Of a stretch of DNA of 64,000 bases, positions 44,264 through 53,379 are shown piece after piece. The notes under the pieces are model-generated. The model did no database searches. It worked only from the letters and a program-made list of their open reading frames with translations, and was not told the origin of the DNA. Within the stretch, counting starts at the first letter, position 1. Each line of letters begins with the position of its first letter. This DNA comes from Cellulomonas sp. NTE-D12. Lineage in GTDB: Bacteria; Actinomycetota; Actinomycetes; Actinomycetales; Cellulomonadaceae. The position numbers and the translations under genes were made by a program. The stretch spans positions 806,001-870,000 of the forward strand of contig NZ_AP026442.1 of the NCBI RefSeq assembly GCF_027923705.1. The letters run 5' to 3'.

Positions 44264-45145
44264 TCAGCCGGCGATGCCGTCGAGCACCGCCAGCTCGTCG
44301 GCCGGCAGCTGCAGGCCCGCGGCCGCTACGTTCTCGCGCAGGTGCGCCACCGTCGAGGTGCCGGGGATCAGCAGGACGTTGGGCGAGCGCTGCAGCAGCC
44401 AGGCGAGAGCGACGGCCATGGGGGTCGCCTCCAGCCGCGTGGCCACCTCCTGCAGCGCGGTGGACTGCAGCGGCGTGAAGCCGCCCAGCGGGAAGAACGG
44501 CACGAAGGCGATGCCCTGGTCTGCGGTCAGGTCGACCAGCGCGTCGTCCTGGCGCTGCGCAAGGTTGTAGAGGTTCTGGACGCACACCACCGGGACGATC
44601 TCCTGGGCCTGCGCGAGCTGCTCGGCGGTGACGTTGCTCAGCCCGACGTGACGGACCAGGCCCTGCTGCACCAGCCCGGCCATCGCCTCCACCTGCTCGG
44701 CGATCGAGCCCGCCTGGGTGCTCTCCGGGATGCCGACTCGCACGTTGACCACGTCCAGCACGTCGAGGCCCAGGTGCCGGAGGTTGTCGTGGACCTGGGC
44801 GCGGAGGTCCTCCGGCGTGCGGGCCAGGATCCATCCGCCCTGGTCGTCGCGCACGGCCCCGACCTTGGTGACGATGTGCAGGTCGTCGGGGTAGGGCGAC
44901 AGCGCCTCGCGGATCAGCTCGTTGGCCACGCGCGGACCGTAGAAGTCGGCCGTGTCGATGTGACGGATACCGAGCTCGACGGCGGTGCGGAGCACGGCGA
45001 GCGCCTCCGCGCGGTCCCGCGGCGGGCCGACGACCCCGGGGCCGGGGAGCTGCATGGCGCCGTAGCCGACGCGGGTCAGCTCGAGGTCGCCGGCACGGTA
45101 GATGCCGCCGGGCAGCTGCTGCGGGGTGGGTGCGGTCAGGGACAT
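44264..45145 (-). CDS. Aldo/keto reductase family oxidoreductase
   Basis: 293 residues, TIM barrel. Catalytic Asp and Tyr in HIDTADFYGP, Lys in IVTKVGA. The fourth tetrad residue, usually His in the fifth strand, is Asn (VVNVRVG), as in the branch typified by bacterial pyridoxal reductase-like and AKR11-type proteins. C-terminal IPGTSTVAHLRENVAAA binds the 2'-phosphate of NADPH. Reduces carbonyl compounds; substrate unknown. AGGAAGG precedes ATG 45145. Upstream of the cupin gene. Confidence 0.9.
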   Translation of the reverse strand: MSLTAPTPQQLPGGIYRAGDLELTRVGYGAMQLPGPGVVGPPRDRAEALAVLRTAVELGIRHIDTADFYGPRVANELIREALSPYPDDLHIVTKVGAVRDDQGGWILARTPEDLRAQVHDNLRHLGLDVLDVVNVRVGIPESTQAGSIAEQVEAMAGLVQQGLVRHVGLSNVTAEQLAQAQEIVPVVCVQNLYNLAQRQDDALVDLTADQGIAFVPFFPLGGFTPLQSTALQEVATRLEATPMAVALAWLLQRSPNVLLIPGTSTVAHLRENVAAAGLQLPADELAVLDGIAG

Positions 45146-45272
45146 GGTGCCTTCCTGCTCGTCCGCCGGTTGCGGCGAGCGGCACCACGGTCCGTGCGCA
45201 GCGCCCGACGCACCAGGGCCTCGGCCATCCGGGGATCGGCAGACCCACGGTCGGGGGACGCGGCCGCGCTCC

Positions 45273-45278
45273 TAGCAT
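45273..45278 (+). promoter_or_regulatory. Leaderless -10 TAGCAT
   Basis: TAGCAT ends six bases before GTG 45285. Confidence 0.45.
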
Positions 45279-45284
45279 GGACGG

Positions 45285-45491
45285 GTGACCGGTTCGTGGT
45301 TGCCGACGTTGGTGGTGCTCGCCGCGCTCGCGTTCTGGGTCTACGCGCTGGTCGACTTCAGCCGCACGCCGGAACGTGACGTCGCCACGTTCCCCCGGTC
45401 CGTCTGGCTGGTGCTGCTGGTGCTCGGCAGCGTGGTCGGCGCCGTGGCCTGGTTCGCGGTCGGCCGGCCTGCGCCGCGACGCCCGCACTGA
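45285..45491 (+). CDS. Small two-helix membrane protein (PLDc_N-like)
   Basis: 68 residues, two transmembrane helices (about 5-25 and 40-60) joined by a short loop ALVDFSRTPERDVATFPRSVWLVLLVLGSVVGAVAWFAVGRP, the same pattern as the phospholipase-D N-terminal membrane domain that occurs alone in many actinobacteria. Acts in the membrane; partner unknown. GTG start supported by TAGCAT. Confidence 0.78.
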   Translation: MTGSWLPTLVVLAALAFWVYALVDFSRTPERDVATFPRSVWLVLLVLGSVVGAVAWFAVGRPAPRRPH

Positions 45492-45614
45492 GGCACGTCC
45501 ACAGGTTCCGTTCGTCGGACGTTCGGCTGCCGCTCACCTGTTCGTCTCCCGCTCGGCATTCGCTGTGCCGGTGCGGCCTGCGCGGCCGTACGTCCTTCGA
45601 GGGATGGAGCAGGG

Positions 45615-47273
45615 ATGAACCGGACGACGATCGGCGGGGCCGCCGCGCTCGCGGTGGTGGCGCTCGTGGTCAGCGCCTCCGCCGCCAGCGCGGAACCGAC
45701 CCGCGGTGGCCGTGCGCCGCAGCAGCACGTGCTGCTGCTCAGCGTGGACGGGCTGCACCAGAGCGACCTGGACTGGTACGTGCGGCAGCACCCCGGGTCG
45801 GCGCTCGCCCGCCTGGTGCACACCGGGACCAGCTACACCCAGGCCAGCACGCCGGTGCCGTCGGACTCCTTCCCCGGCATGGTCGGCCAGGTGACGGGCG
45901 GCAACCCGAAGACCACCGGCGTGTACTACGACGACACCTGGAACCGGGCGCTGCTGCCCGCGGGCACCACCAGCTGCACCGGCGTGGCGCCGGGCGCGGA
46001 GGTCTCGTACACCGAGGCCGCGGACCGCAACCAGAGCGCCCTCGACGCCGGTCAGGGCCTGTCCGGCCTGCCGGGCAGCATCCTGTCGATGACGGGCACG
46101 CCCGCCACGCTGCTCGACCCGGCGACGCTGCCGGTGGACCCGACGACCTGCGCGCCGGTGTACCCGCACCAGTACCTCAAGGTGAACACGGTGTTCGAGG
46201 TGGCCAAGCAGGCGGGGCTGCGGACCGCCTGGTCGGACAAGCACCCGGCGTACGAGATCCTGTCCGGCCCGTCCGGCAAGGGGATCGACGACCTGTTCAC
46301 GCCCGAGATCAACAGCGACGCCACCGGCTACGCCGCCGGTGCCGACTGGACCAAGGACAACGCCGCGACGCAGCAGTACGACGGCTACAAGGTGCAGGCC
46401 GTGCTCAACGAGATCGACGGCTACGACCACGCCCGCACGACGAAGGTCGGCGCGCCCGCCGTCTTCGGCATGAACTTCCAGTCGGTGTCGACGGCGCAGA
46501 AGCTGCCGAAGTCCGACGGGCTGGCCGGTGGCTACCTCGCCGACGGCGTGACGCCCGGGCCGCTGCTGAGCAAGGCGCTCGACTTCGTCGACGCGTCGGT
46601 CGGGTCGTTCACGCACGAGATCGACCGGCAGGGGCTGAAGGGCAGCACCACGGTGATCCTGTCCGCCAAGCACGGGCAGTCGCCCACCGACCCGGCGGCG
46701 CTGACCCGCGTGCCGGACGGGCCGATCATCGACGGCATCAACGCCGCGTGGACGGCGGCGCACCCCGGTGCCGGTGACCTGGTGGTCTTCTCGACCGACG
46801 ACGACATCATGCAGCTGTGGCTGTCCGACCGGTCGGCCGCCGCGACGGACTTCGTCAAGGCGTACCTGACCAGCCACACCGCGGCGGGGAACACGATCAC
46901 GGGTGCCGCGCGGACGGTCTCGTCGTCCGGTCTGACCTCCGTCTACGCCGGTGCCGACGCCGCGGCGTTCTACGGGGTCGCGGTCTCCGAGGCGAACCAC
47001 CCGGACGTCGTCGGCATCGTGCAGCACGGCGTCGTCTACACCGGCGGCAAGGGCAAGATCGCCGAGCACGGTGGCGCCGACGCGCAGGACCGGCACGTGC
47101 CGCTGGTCGTGTCCGGGACCGCGACGCGCCACGGGAGCAGCAGCGCACCGGTGGAGACGACGCAGATCGCGCCGACCATCCTCACGCTGCTCGGGCTCGA
47201 CCCGGACGCGCTGCAGGCCGTGCGAGCCGAGCACACCGCGGTGCTGCCGGGCGTGGAGGGCGCTCGCGGCTGA
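45615..47273 (+). CDS. Secreted alkaline-phosphatase-fold phosphodiesterase
   Basis: 552 residues with a Sec signal (TTIGGAAALAVVALVVSASAASA) cleaved near residue 27. Type I phosphodiesterase/nucleotide pyrophosphatase fold: LLSVDGLHQSDL (first metal Asp), STPVPSDSFPGMVGQVTGGNPKTTGVYYDD with nucleophile Ser/Thr, SDKHPAYE, ILSAKHGQSP (metal His), and AEHGGADAQDRHVPLVVSG with DxH/xH ligands. Relatives are Npp/Pho-type enzymes acting on phosphodiesters outside the cell. A perfect 14-base hairpin follows (47288-47323). Substrate unknown. Confidence 0.85.
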   Translation: MNRTTIGGAAALAVVALVVSASAASAEPTRGGRAPQQHVLLLSVDGLHQSDLDWYVRQHPGSALARLVHTGTSYTQASTPVPSDSFPGMVGQVTGGNPKTTGVYYDDTWNRALLPAGTTSCTGVAPGAEVSYTEAADRNQSALDAGQGLSGLPGSILSMTGTPATLLDPATLPVDPTTCAPVYPHQYLKVNTVFEVAKQAGLRTAWSDKHPAYEILSGPSGKGIDDLFTPEINSDATGYAAGADWTKDNAATQQYDGYKVQAVLNEIDGYDHARTTKVGAPAVFGMNFQSVSTAQKLPKSDGLAGGYLADGVTPGPLLSKALDFVDASVGSFTHEIDRQGLKGSTTVILSAKHGQSPTDPAALTRVPDGPIIDGINAAWTAAHPGAGDLVVFSTDDDIMQLWLSDRSAAATDFVKAYLTSHTAAGNTITGAARTVSSSGLTSVYAGADAAAFYGVAVSEANHPDVVGIVQHGVVYTGGKGKIAEHGGADAQDRHVPLVVSGTATRHGSSSAPVETTQIAPTILTLLGLDPDALQAVRAEHTAVLPGVEGARG

Positions 47274-47287
47274 GGGGTGTGCACGAC

Positions 47288-47323
47288 GAGGGGCCCGCCG
47301 GGCGCAGGTCCGGCGGGCCCCTC
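47288..47323. terminator. Bidirectional hairpin terminator
   Basis: Perfect 14-base arms at 47288-47301 and 47310-47323 with an 8-base loop between convergent genes ending at 47273 and 47370; weaker pairing (GCACG/CGTGC) extends the stem. Confidence 0.8.
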
Positions 47324-47369
47324 CGTGCGTGCGGCGGTGCCGGCCCTCCCCGGTCCGCTCGCGCTCTCG

Positions 47370-47864
47370 TCAGCCCTCGGTGGCGGCCTCCTCCTGGGAC
47401 GTGGCGCCCGGCAGCCGGGCTGCGGCCGCCCGCGTGGCACGGACGGCGTGGTGGATCAGGAGCGCCGCGAGCGGCAGCTCGAGCAGCGCGGCCGTCAGCA
47501 CGGGGACCAGCAGACCGCCGGTGCCGGACGTCATCACGTCGAACCAGGCGTCCGCGACCAGCAGGGCGGCGGAGGCGAACGCCGCGGCCGGCCACAAGGG
47601 GTCGCGACGGCGCGCGAGCAGGCCGGTGGCGGCGAGCACGACGGTGAGGACGACGTCGAAGCCGACCCACGCGCTGCTCCAGCCGGTCAGCACGTAGCTC
47701 GCGGGCAGGGACCGGGCCAGGTGGGCGATCCACGGGACCAGGGCGACGGCGCTGGCGAGCGAGACGAGCGTGACGCCGGGGACGTGCAGCGCGCGGCGGA
47801 ACCCGGTCCGCTCGACGGCGGTCCGCTCGACGGCGGCGGTCGGGGGGAGGGTCGCTGTGGTCAC
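47370..47864 (-). CDS. Four-helix membrane protein
   Basis: 164 residues, four predicted membrane helices (about 30-50, 62-83, 90-110, 118-140) with SASYVLTGWSSAWVGFDVVLT and a charged C-terminus. N-terminal segment repeats AVERTAVERTGF, from a short tandem DNA repeat near 47812-47835. Weak ribosome site; GTG start. Resembles uncharacterised actinobacterial membrane proteins with a conserved Trp/Gly pattern; no function proposed. Confidence 0.7.
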   Translation of the reverse strand: MTTATLPPTAAVERTAVERTGFRRALHVPGVTLVSLASAVALVPWIAHLARSLPASYVLTGWSSAWVGFDVVLTVVLAATGLLARRRDPLWPAAAFASAALLVADAWFDVMTSGTGGLLVPVLTAALLELPLAALLIHHAVRATRAAAARLPGATSQEEAATEG

Positions 47865-48001
47865 GACGACGACGATGCGCCCGGACGCCGACGCCGCGCT
47901 GTCGGACGGCTGTGGTGCCGCTGTGAGCGGCGGGGGAGTGCTGGTCGGGCTCGTGCCGTGCCGTGCCGTCCGGCGGCCAGCGGGCCGGGCGGCGGCCGTG
48001 G

Positions 48002-48196
48002 TCAGTGCGCGGCTCGGAAGTCGTCGGCGATCTGCTGCGCCTGGGCGCTGATCAGGCGGAACAGGTCCTGGAACAGGAGGGCGACGCGTGCGTCGTCGGC
48101 GTCGCCGTCACGTGCGGCGACCCAGAGGGAGCGGGCCGTGGAGATGTCCTGGTCGGTCACGTCCACCCGCAGGTTCTCGAGGTCGAGCTCGTCCAT
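48002..48196 (-). CDS. Small acidic helical protein
   Basis: 64 residues, start ATG 48196 with GGGGA before it. Sequence MDELDLENLRVDVTDQDIS and ARDGDADDARVALLFQDLFRLISAQAQQIADDFRAAH is helical and acidic, resembling conserved short actinobacterial proteins without assigned role. No motif for binding or catalysis. Confidence 0.6.
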   Translation of the reverse strand: MDELDLENLRVDVTDQDISTARSLWVAARDGDADDARVALLFQDLFRLISAQAQQIADDFRAAH

Positions 48197-48335
48197 CGCG
48201 GAATCCCCTGTCCGTCGCCGTGGTGCTCGATCGGTCAGGAGCAAGGGGTGCCTCGGTAGATACGGCGGCGGGTCCGCGAGCGGAGACGCGGGGCGCGGAC
48301 GCCGGCGTCGCCGAGCGCAGCGTCGCCGGCTGCAG

Positions 48336-48374
48336 CACGACGGCGGCTGCCCCAGAGAGGCAGCCGCCGTCGTG
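48336..48374 (-). terminator. Hairpin terminator of GlsB gene
   Basis: Perfect 16-base arms at 48336-48351 and 48359-48374 with a 7-base loop, directly downstream of the GlsB-family gene on the minus strand. Confidence 0.8.
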
Positions 48375-48415
48375 GTCCGGGCTCGGCCCGGGTGCTGTGC
48401 GGTGGGTGCGGGCCG

Positions 48416-48685
48416 TCAGATGCGACGGCGACCGGCGCCACCCGAGACCAGCGAGACGCCGATCGCGGCGAGCACCACCTGGATCAGCAGCTCGATCCAG
48501 TCGATGCCCGGCGTGTTGTTGACGTGCAGGAGGGAAGCGATCCAGCTGCCGATCAGGGCAGCGACGATGCCGACGAGGATCGTCACGAGGATCGAGATGT
48601 GCTGACGGCCGCGGACAAGAAGGCGGCCGAGGGCTCCGATGATCAGTCCGATGATGATCGCGCTGATGATGCCGGTCGCAGTCAC
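48416..48685 (-). CDS. GlsB/YeaQ/YmgE family stress membrane protein
   Basis: 89 residues, three hydrophobic segments with Gly-rich IIIGLIIGALGRLLVRGRQ, VGIVAALIGSWIAS, and IDWIELLIQVVLAAIGVSLVSGG; the family signature GxxxGxxxR and the acidic helix pair are visible. Such small membrane proteins are general-stress induced. GTG 48685 preceded by TAGGAGACG, a good ribosome site. Terminated by the hairpin at 48336-48374. Confidence 0.9.
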   Translation of the reverse strand: MTATGIISAIIIGLIIGALGRLLVRGRQHISILVTILVGIVAALIGSWIASLLHVNNTPGIDWIELLIQVVLAAIGVSLVSGGAGRRRI

Positions 48686-48962
48686 TGTCGTCTCCTAGGG
48701 GGTCGTGAGGGGCGTGCTCCTCGGCCTCGAAATTAGGTCAGGGTGGCCCGCTCCGCCTGTCGAGCGATGGTCCGTGGGGTCGGCTGTGGTGGGGCAGGCA
48801 CGTCACGGTCGCGAGGGCTCGCCGCCTGACGGATGCCAGGGCGACGAGTGCTGCGATGGCAAGCTGAGCCGTCCACAGGTACGTCGCTTGTGGATGTCCG
48901 TGCAGGTCAGGGCCTACTTCTCGGCGTCCGGTCGTGTCAGTGGTCGGTGGTGGGATGGGGTC

Positions 48963-50698
48963 ATGGAGCTGCTGGCGGTGGGACGCGGACGTGACGTCGC
49001 GCCATTGCCGCTGCCATTGCCGCTGCCGGGCCCGATGGACGCGGTGGCGAGCGGCGCCGGTGCTCGGACGGTGGGCGGGGACCGGCCGTCGATGACGGCG
49101 ACCGTCGGCTTCCTGTCCGGGGACCTGCTGGTCGACGAGTGGTCCGACCCACTCGGCCTCGAGCTGGCAACGCTGGTGGATCGGGCGCGAGACGTGACGG
49201 CGGCTGCGGCCCGGTTCGACGACAGGTTGGCGGCGACGTACCTGTGGGGGGCGGGCGAGCTGGCGGCCCGTTGCGGGGAGCGGGACGCGGTCCGGCGGCG
49301 GGAGTGGGGTGCGCGGGGGATGCTGGCCGAGCTGGCCGCCTCCTTGCACGTCCCGGAGGGCACGTTGGCGCGCCGGCTGACCCGGATCACGGTGCTGGCC
49401 GCGTTTCCCCGGTTGCACGCCGCGCACCTGGCCGGCAGCTGTCCGGCGCTCACGTCGGCGCCGTGCTGGACGTGTTCCACGGGGTCGAGGACCGCGAGGT
49501 CCTCGCTGCGGCGGATGCGGCGTTGGCCGGCCGGGCCATCGAGGTGACGGCCCCGCAGCTGCGGGCGGCCGCTCACCGGTGGCGGGCCCGGCATGCACCG
49601 CGCACACGTGAGGAGCGCGCCCGGGTGGCCGGTGACCGGTTCGTCGACGTCAGCCCCGCCGACGAGGACCTGTGCTGGTTGACCGCCCTGCTGCCGGCCG
49701 CCGCCGCGATGGGGGTGCTGCACCGCATCGACGACCTGGCCGCGGCCGTGACCGGCCCGGACGAGAGCCGCACGCTGCCCCAGCTCCGCGCCGACGTCCT
49801 GTGCGACCTGCTTCTGGCCCCCTGCACCCCCGACCGCAGGCCCAGCGACGGTGACCTCGCGGCAGCCGCGCACTCCGGCGACCACGTCGGGCACGCGGGG
49901 CCTCCTCATGCCGACGGGGCCAGTGAGGTCCCGGACGCCGGCACGGCCGGTGAGGTGGTGGCTGCGGGCGCGACCGAGGAGGCTCGCGGCGCGTCAGGTG
50001 GGGTCGACCGCGCGTGCGAGGTGCCCACCGGCACGAGCGTGCCGTCGTGGGTACGGGCGATCGTGCCGCAGGTGGTGCTCACCGTGCCGGTGCTGACCCT
50101 GCTCGGCCACGGTGACGAGCCGGCCGAGCTGGACGGGTTCGGACCCGTCGACATCGACACCGCCCGGGCGCTGTGCGCGAACGCTCCGACGTTCACCCGG
50201 GTGCTGACCCACCCCGAGACCGGGGCCGTGCTGTCCGTGGGCCGCCAGCAGTACACCGTCCCGGCCGACCTGCGCCGCGCCGTGCAGCCGCGCGACGCCA
50301 CGTGCCGGTTCCCCGGTTGCCGGCGCCGCGCCGCACGCTGCGACATCGACCACTCCACCGCCTGGGCGCACGCCGGCGCCACCGACCTGACCAATCTGGC
50401 GTGCCTGTGCCGCAAGCACCACCGCCTCAAGCACCAGGCCGGCTGGCGGATCACCCACCATCCCGACGGCACCCTGGACTGGCACTCGCCCACCGGGCGG
50501 CACTACGCCACCCACCCCGCCACCACCCTGTGGCCACCACCCGCACCCGGAGCGGCACGACCACCCGGCATCGATCAACCACCCGGCATCGACCAACCAC
50601 CCGGCATCGACCAACCACCCAGCATCGACTCACCACCTGGCAAGGGCGGACCACCCGGCGGCCACACCGCCGGCTACCCCGACACACCATCGTTCTGA
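48963..50698 (+). pseudogene. DUF222/HNH endonuclease gene, frameshifted
   Basis: Starts ATG 48963 and encodes a DUF222 region, which stays in frame to about 49440 (LRRLTRITVLAAFPRLHAAHLAG). From there the family sequence continues in a different frame (QLSGAHVGAVLDVFHGVEDREVLAAADAALAG) to 50698, ending in an HNH domain: CRFPGCRRRAARCDIDHSTAWAHAG, CLCRKHHRLKHQAGW. A one-base deletion near 49430-49445 explains it. If translated only to the frame break the HNH domain is lost. Members are multicopy (13E12-like) and may be mobile. Four 18-base tandem repeats encode PPGIDQ near the end. Confidence 0.85.
50561..50632 (+). repeat. 18-base tandem repeat, four copies
   Basis: Unit of the form CCACCCGGCATCGACCAA at 50561, 50579, 50597 and 50615 (last copy diverged), encoding PPGIDQ in the DUF222/HNH C-terminus. 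In-frame minisatellite, expected to vary in copy number. Confidence 0.9.
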
Positions 50699-50818
50699 CG
50701 TGGTGCCACGCGCGACGCTTCGGGCACGGCCCTGGCCGCGGCGGCAGGTCACCGCGCCACGGTTCTCGTGAGGCGCTGAGTCGTCCCCATCGGCACGCCC
50801 GCGAACGGCGCGGCGCAG

Positions 50819-51025
50819 CTAGTGAGCCAAGTCCGACAGCTCGTCGGCCGGGGCCTGGACCGCCGCAGCGACAGGCACTCCGGGATCGGCGGGCGCGCAG
50901 ACACCGTCGGCACACACCAACGCCGGCCCGTCCGTCTCGATCATCACGAGCCCGGCGCGGCTGCCGAGCAGCGACGAAGCCGAGGGCTCGGTGGCCGCGC
51001 CGCGCAGCTCCGACCCGCCGCTCAC
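50819..51025 (-). CDS. Small protein coupled to FrnE/DsbA gene
   Basis: 68 residues, start GTG 51025 overlapping the stop of the upstream DsbA-family gene (GTGA). Contains LVMIETDGPALVCADGVCAPADPG, giving a CxxxxC pair, then Ala/Asp-rich helix. No known family recognised. The four-base overlap suggests a real, coupled product, possibly a redox partner; a chance open frame is possible. Confidence 0.45.
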   Translation of the reverse strand: MSGGSELRGAATEPSASSLLGSRAGLVMIETDGPALVCADGVCAPADPGVPVAAAVQAPADELSDLAH

Positions 51026-51678
51026 GCCGCGCGCTCCGCCGCGACCTGGCTCAACGCCTGCGCGAACACCTCGGCGGGCTGGGCGCCGGACACCCCGTAC
51101 TTCCCGTCGAGCACGAAGAAGGGCACGCCGGTGATCCCGAGCTGCCGAGCGCGGTCGATGTCCTCCTGGACGTCGTCGGCGTACCGACCGGACTCCAGCG
51201 CCTCCCGGGCCGCGGACCCGTCCAGCCCGGCCTCTTCGGCCAGCCGGACCAGCTCGTCGAGCCGACCCACGTGCACGCCCTCGGTGAAGTACGCCCGGAA
51301 CAGTCGCTCCTCGAGCTCCAGCTGCAGGCCGTGCGCCTTGGCGAAGTGCAGCAGCTCGTGCGCCTTGAGCGTCTTGGTGTGCTGCAGCCGGTCGAAGTCG
51401 TAGGTGAGCCCGGCCTCCGCCGCCACGCCGGTCACCCGGTCCAGCATCGCGAGCACCTGCTGGCGCGGCAGACCCTTGGCCCCGACGAGGAAGTCGACCT
51501 CCGACCCGGCGAAGTCCACCGGGGTATCGGGCGCGAGCTCGAAGGAGTGGTACTCGATCCGCACGTCAGGCGCATCGGCGCCGAGGGCGGCCAGCCCCTG
51601 CTCGAGGTGCCGCTTGCCGATGTAGCACCACGGGCAGGCGACGTCGGACCAGATGTCGATCGTCAGGGGTTCGTTCAC
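51022..51678 (-). CDS. DsbA/FrnE family oxidoreductase
   Basis: 218 residues from GTG 51678. Cytoplasmic thioredoxin-fold protein of the FrnE type: DIWSDVACPWCYIGKRHLEQGLAAL with the active-site CPWC, then a helical insert, and DIDRARQLGITGVPFFVLDGKYGVSGAQP, where the cis-proline loop TGVPFF is intact. Catalyses disulfide or isomerase reactions, sometimes with polyketide substrates. No signal peptide, so acts inside the cell. Followed, with a four-base overlap, by a 68-residue reading frame. Confidence 0.9.
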   Translation of the reverse strand: MNEPLTIDIWSDVACPWCYIGKRHLEQGLAALGADAPDVRIEYHSFELAPDTPVDFAGSEVDFLVGAKGLPRQQVLAMLDRVTGVAAEAGLTYDFDRLQHTKTLKAHELLHFAKAHGLQLELEERLFRAYFTEGVHVGRLDELVRLAEEAGLDGSAAREALESGRYADDVQEDIDRARQLGITGVPFFVLDGKYGVSGAQPAEVFAQALSQVAAERAA

Positions 51679-51810
51679 GCCAGGCCCAACCCGTCGCCGA
51701 CCAGGGGCTATTCCCACCGAGCTGGGAGCGAGCCGCCACCCGGCGGGGAGTGAGGCCTCGCCCGGCCGGGCGCGAGGCCTCACTCGGCCCGAAGCCGCGG
51801 GACGGCCGGC

Positions 51811-52827
51811 TCAGCGGCCGATGCGGACCAGCATCTTGCCGGTGTTCTCACCGCGCATCATCGCCAGCAGCGCGTCCACCGCGTGCTCGATGCCGTCGAC
51901 GACGGTCTCGTCGTACGCGATCTTGCCCTCGGCGAACCAACCGGTCATCAGCCGCGAGAACTCGGGCGCGCGGTCGAGGTACCCACCGATGGTGAAGCCG
52001 CGCAGGGTCAGCCCCCGGGTGATGAGGTTGGCCATGTTGTCCGGCCCCGGCGTCCGCTCGGTGGCGTTGTAACCGGCGATCGCCCCGCACAGCGCGACAC
52101 GGCCGCCCGGGTTCATCACGTCGAGCGCCGCCTCGAGGTGGTCGCCACCGACGTTGTCGAAGAAGACGTCGACCCCGTCCGGCGCCAGCCGGGGCAGCTG
52201 CTCGCGCACGGGTGCGTCCCGGTAGCAGAGCGCGGCGTCGTACCCGTACCGGCTGGTCAGCAGCTCGACCTTCTCGGCCGACCCCGCGGACCCGATGACA
52301 CGGCCGGCGCCGAGCAGCCGGGCGATCTGCCCCGCCGCGGTGCCGACGGCCCCCGCCGCGCCGGACACGAAGACGGTGTCACCGGCCGTCAGCCCGGCGA
52401 TGGCGGTGAGCCCGACGTACGCCGTCAGGCCGGTCATGCCGAGGATGCCCAGCCGCGCGGACAGCGGCACGCCGGGCACCTCGGGCACCACCTGGAAGGC
52501 GCCGGCGGCGTCCTGGGCCACGTCGCGCCACCCGAGCTGGTGCAGCACGACGGCCCCGACCGGCACCCGCTCGTCCGCGGACTCGATCACCCGGCCGATC
52601 GCGCCGCCGGTCATCGTCTCGCCCAGGGCGTACGGCGGGGCGTAGCTCTTCACGTCGTTCATCCGGCCTCGCATGTACGGGTCGACGGAGACGAACTCGT
52701 TGAGCACCCGCACCTGGCCCGGCTGGAGGTCGCCGTAGGTGACCTGGACGGTGCGGAAGTCGTCCGGGGTCGGCCAGCCGACGGGCCGGGCGACCAGCTG
52801 CACCTGGGTGGACACGATCGTGGACAT
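51811..52827 (-). CDS. NADP-dependent MDR oxidoreductase (CurA-like)
   Basis: 338 residues, medium-chain dehydrogenase/reductase without catalytic zinc. VSVDPYMRGRMNDVKSY and GAIGRVIES are typical of the prostaglandin-reductase/leukotriene-B4 branch; nucleotide-binding VFVSGAAGAVGTAAGQIARLLGAGRVIGSAGSAEKVELL; FDNVGGDHLEAALDVMNPGGRVALCG in the second half. Reduces activated alkenes/enones with NADPH. GGAGGT precedes ATG 52827. Next to the DUF1304 gene on the same strand, 47 bases apart, possibly under the downstream TetR regulator. Confidence 0.9.
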   Translation of the reverse strand: MSTIVSTQVQLVARPVGWPTPDDFRTVQVTYGDLQPGQVRVLNEFVSVDPYMRGRMNDVKSYAPPYALGETMTGGAIGRVIESADERVPVGAVVLHQLGWRDVAQDAAGAFQVVPEVPGVPLSARLGILGMTGLTAYVGLTAIAGLTAGDTVFVSGAAGAVGTAAGQIARLLGAGRVIGSAGSAEKVELLTSRYGYDAALCYRDAPVREQLPRLAPDGVDVFFDNVGGDHLEAALDVMNPGGRVALCGAIAGYNATERTPGPDNMANLITRGLTLRGFTIGGYLDRAPEFSRLMTGWFAEGKIAYDETVVDGIEHAVDALLAMMRGENTGKMLVRIGR

Positions 52828-52874
52828 GGGGACCTCCGAAGGTCGGTGGGAGCAGGGGTGGGAAGGGAGACGCG

Positions 52875-53261
52875 TCAGGCGACGAGGCCGACCACGAGCG
52901 CGACGATCCCGAGCAGCGGCGGGATCAGCTGGACGAGCGCGGCGCGGGCCTTGGAACGGTCGGACGCCAGCAGCACCAGCCCGGCGGCAACCATCGACCC
53001 GGCGCCGACCAGCACCAGCGTCGCCCCCACGGCGCTGTGGCCGGCCGCGACCAGCACCACGCCGAGCGCGATCTCGACTACCAGGAACAGGTTGTAGAAG
53101 CCCTGGTTGAAGGCGAGCGCCCGCGTGGCGGCCGCCTCGTCGGGCGTGGTGCCGAACGTGGCGCGGGCCCGCGGCCCGGTCCAGACGAGGGACTCGAGCA
53201 CGAAGACGTACACGTGCACCAGGGCAGCGAGCGAGCAGAGGACGAGCCCGACGACCAGCAT
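52875..53261 (-). CDS. DUF1304 membrane protein
   Basis: 128 residues from ATG 53261, four membrane helices. Family hallmarks: LAALVHVYVFVLESLVW near the start, TRALAFNQGFYNLFLVVEI in the middle, and QLIPPLLGIVALVVG at the end, the DUF1304 consensus as I know it. Sits downstream of the double TetR operator (53294-53327), divergent from the TetR gene and ahead of the MDR oxidoreductase on the same strand, suggesting a TetR-controlled two-gene unit. Function unknown. Confidence 0.88.
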   Translation of the reverse strand: MLVVGLVLCSLAALVHVYVFVLESLVWTGPRARATFGTTPDEAAATRALAFNQGFYNLFLVVEIALGVVLVAAGHSAVGATLVLVGAGSMVAAGLVLLASDRSKARAALVQLIPPLLGIVALVVGLVA

Positions 53262-53293
53262 GGCGACCGCCTCCGTGCTTCCGTTGTTTGTGA

Positions 53294-53327
53294 ACCGATC
53301 GGTACACAATATACTGGACCGATCGGT
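53294..53327. promoter_or_regulatory. Paired TetR operators between tetR and DUF1304 genes
   Basis: Two perfect 10-base palindromes ACCGATCGGT (53294-53303 and 53318-53327), mirror images once the flanking A/T is included. TATACT (53310-53315), a good -10 for the plus-strand regulator gene, lies between them, so occupancy would block both divergent promoters. Confidence 0.8.
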
Positions 53328-53379
53328 TCGGTATCGCCAGCGGCCCTGTGGGGTCCGTCACCGGCGCGGGGAGGTAGGG

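Noticed and set aside
50561..50632. Short direct repeats as a possible CRISPR array
   Set aside because: Four contiguous 18-base in-frame coding repeats with no spacers and no cas genes.
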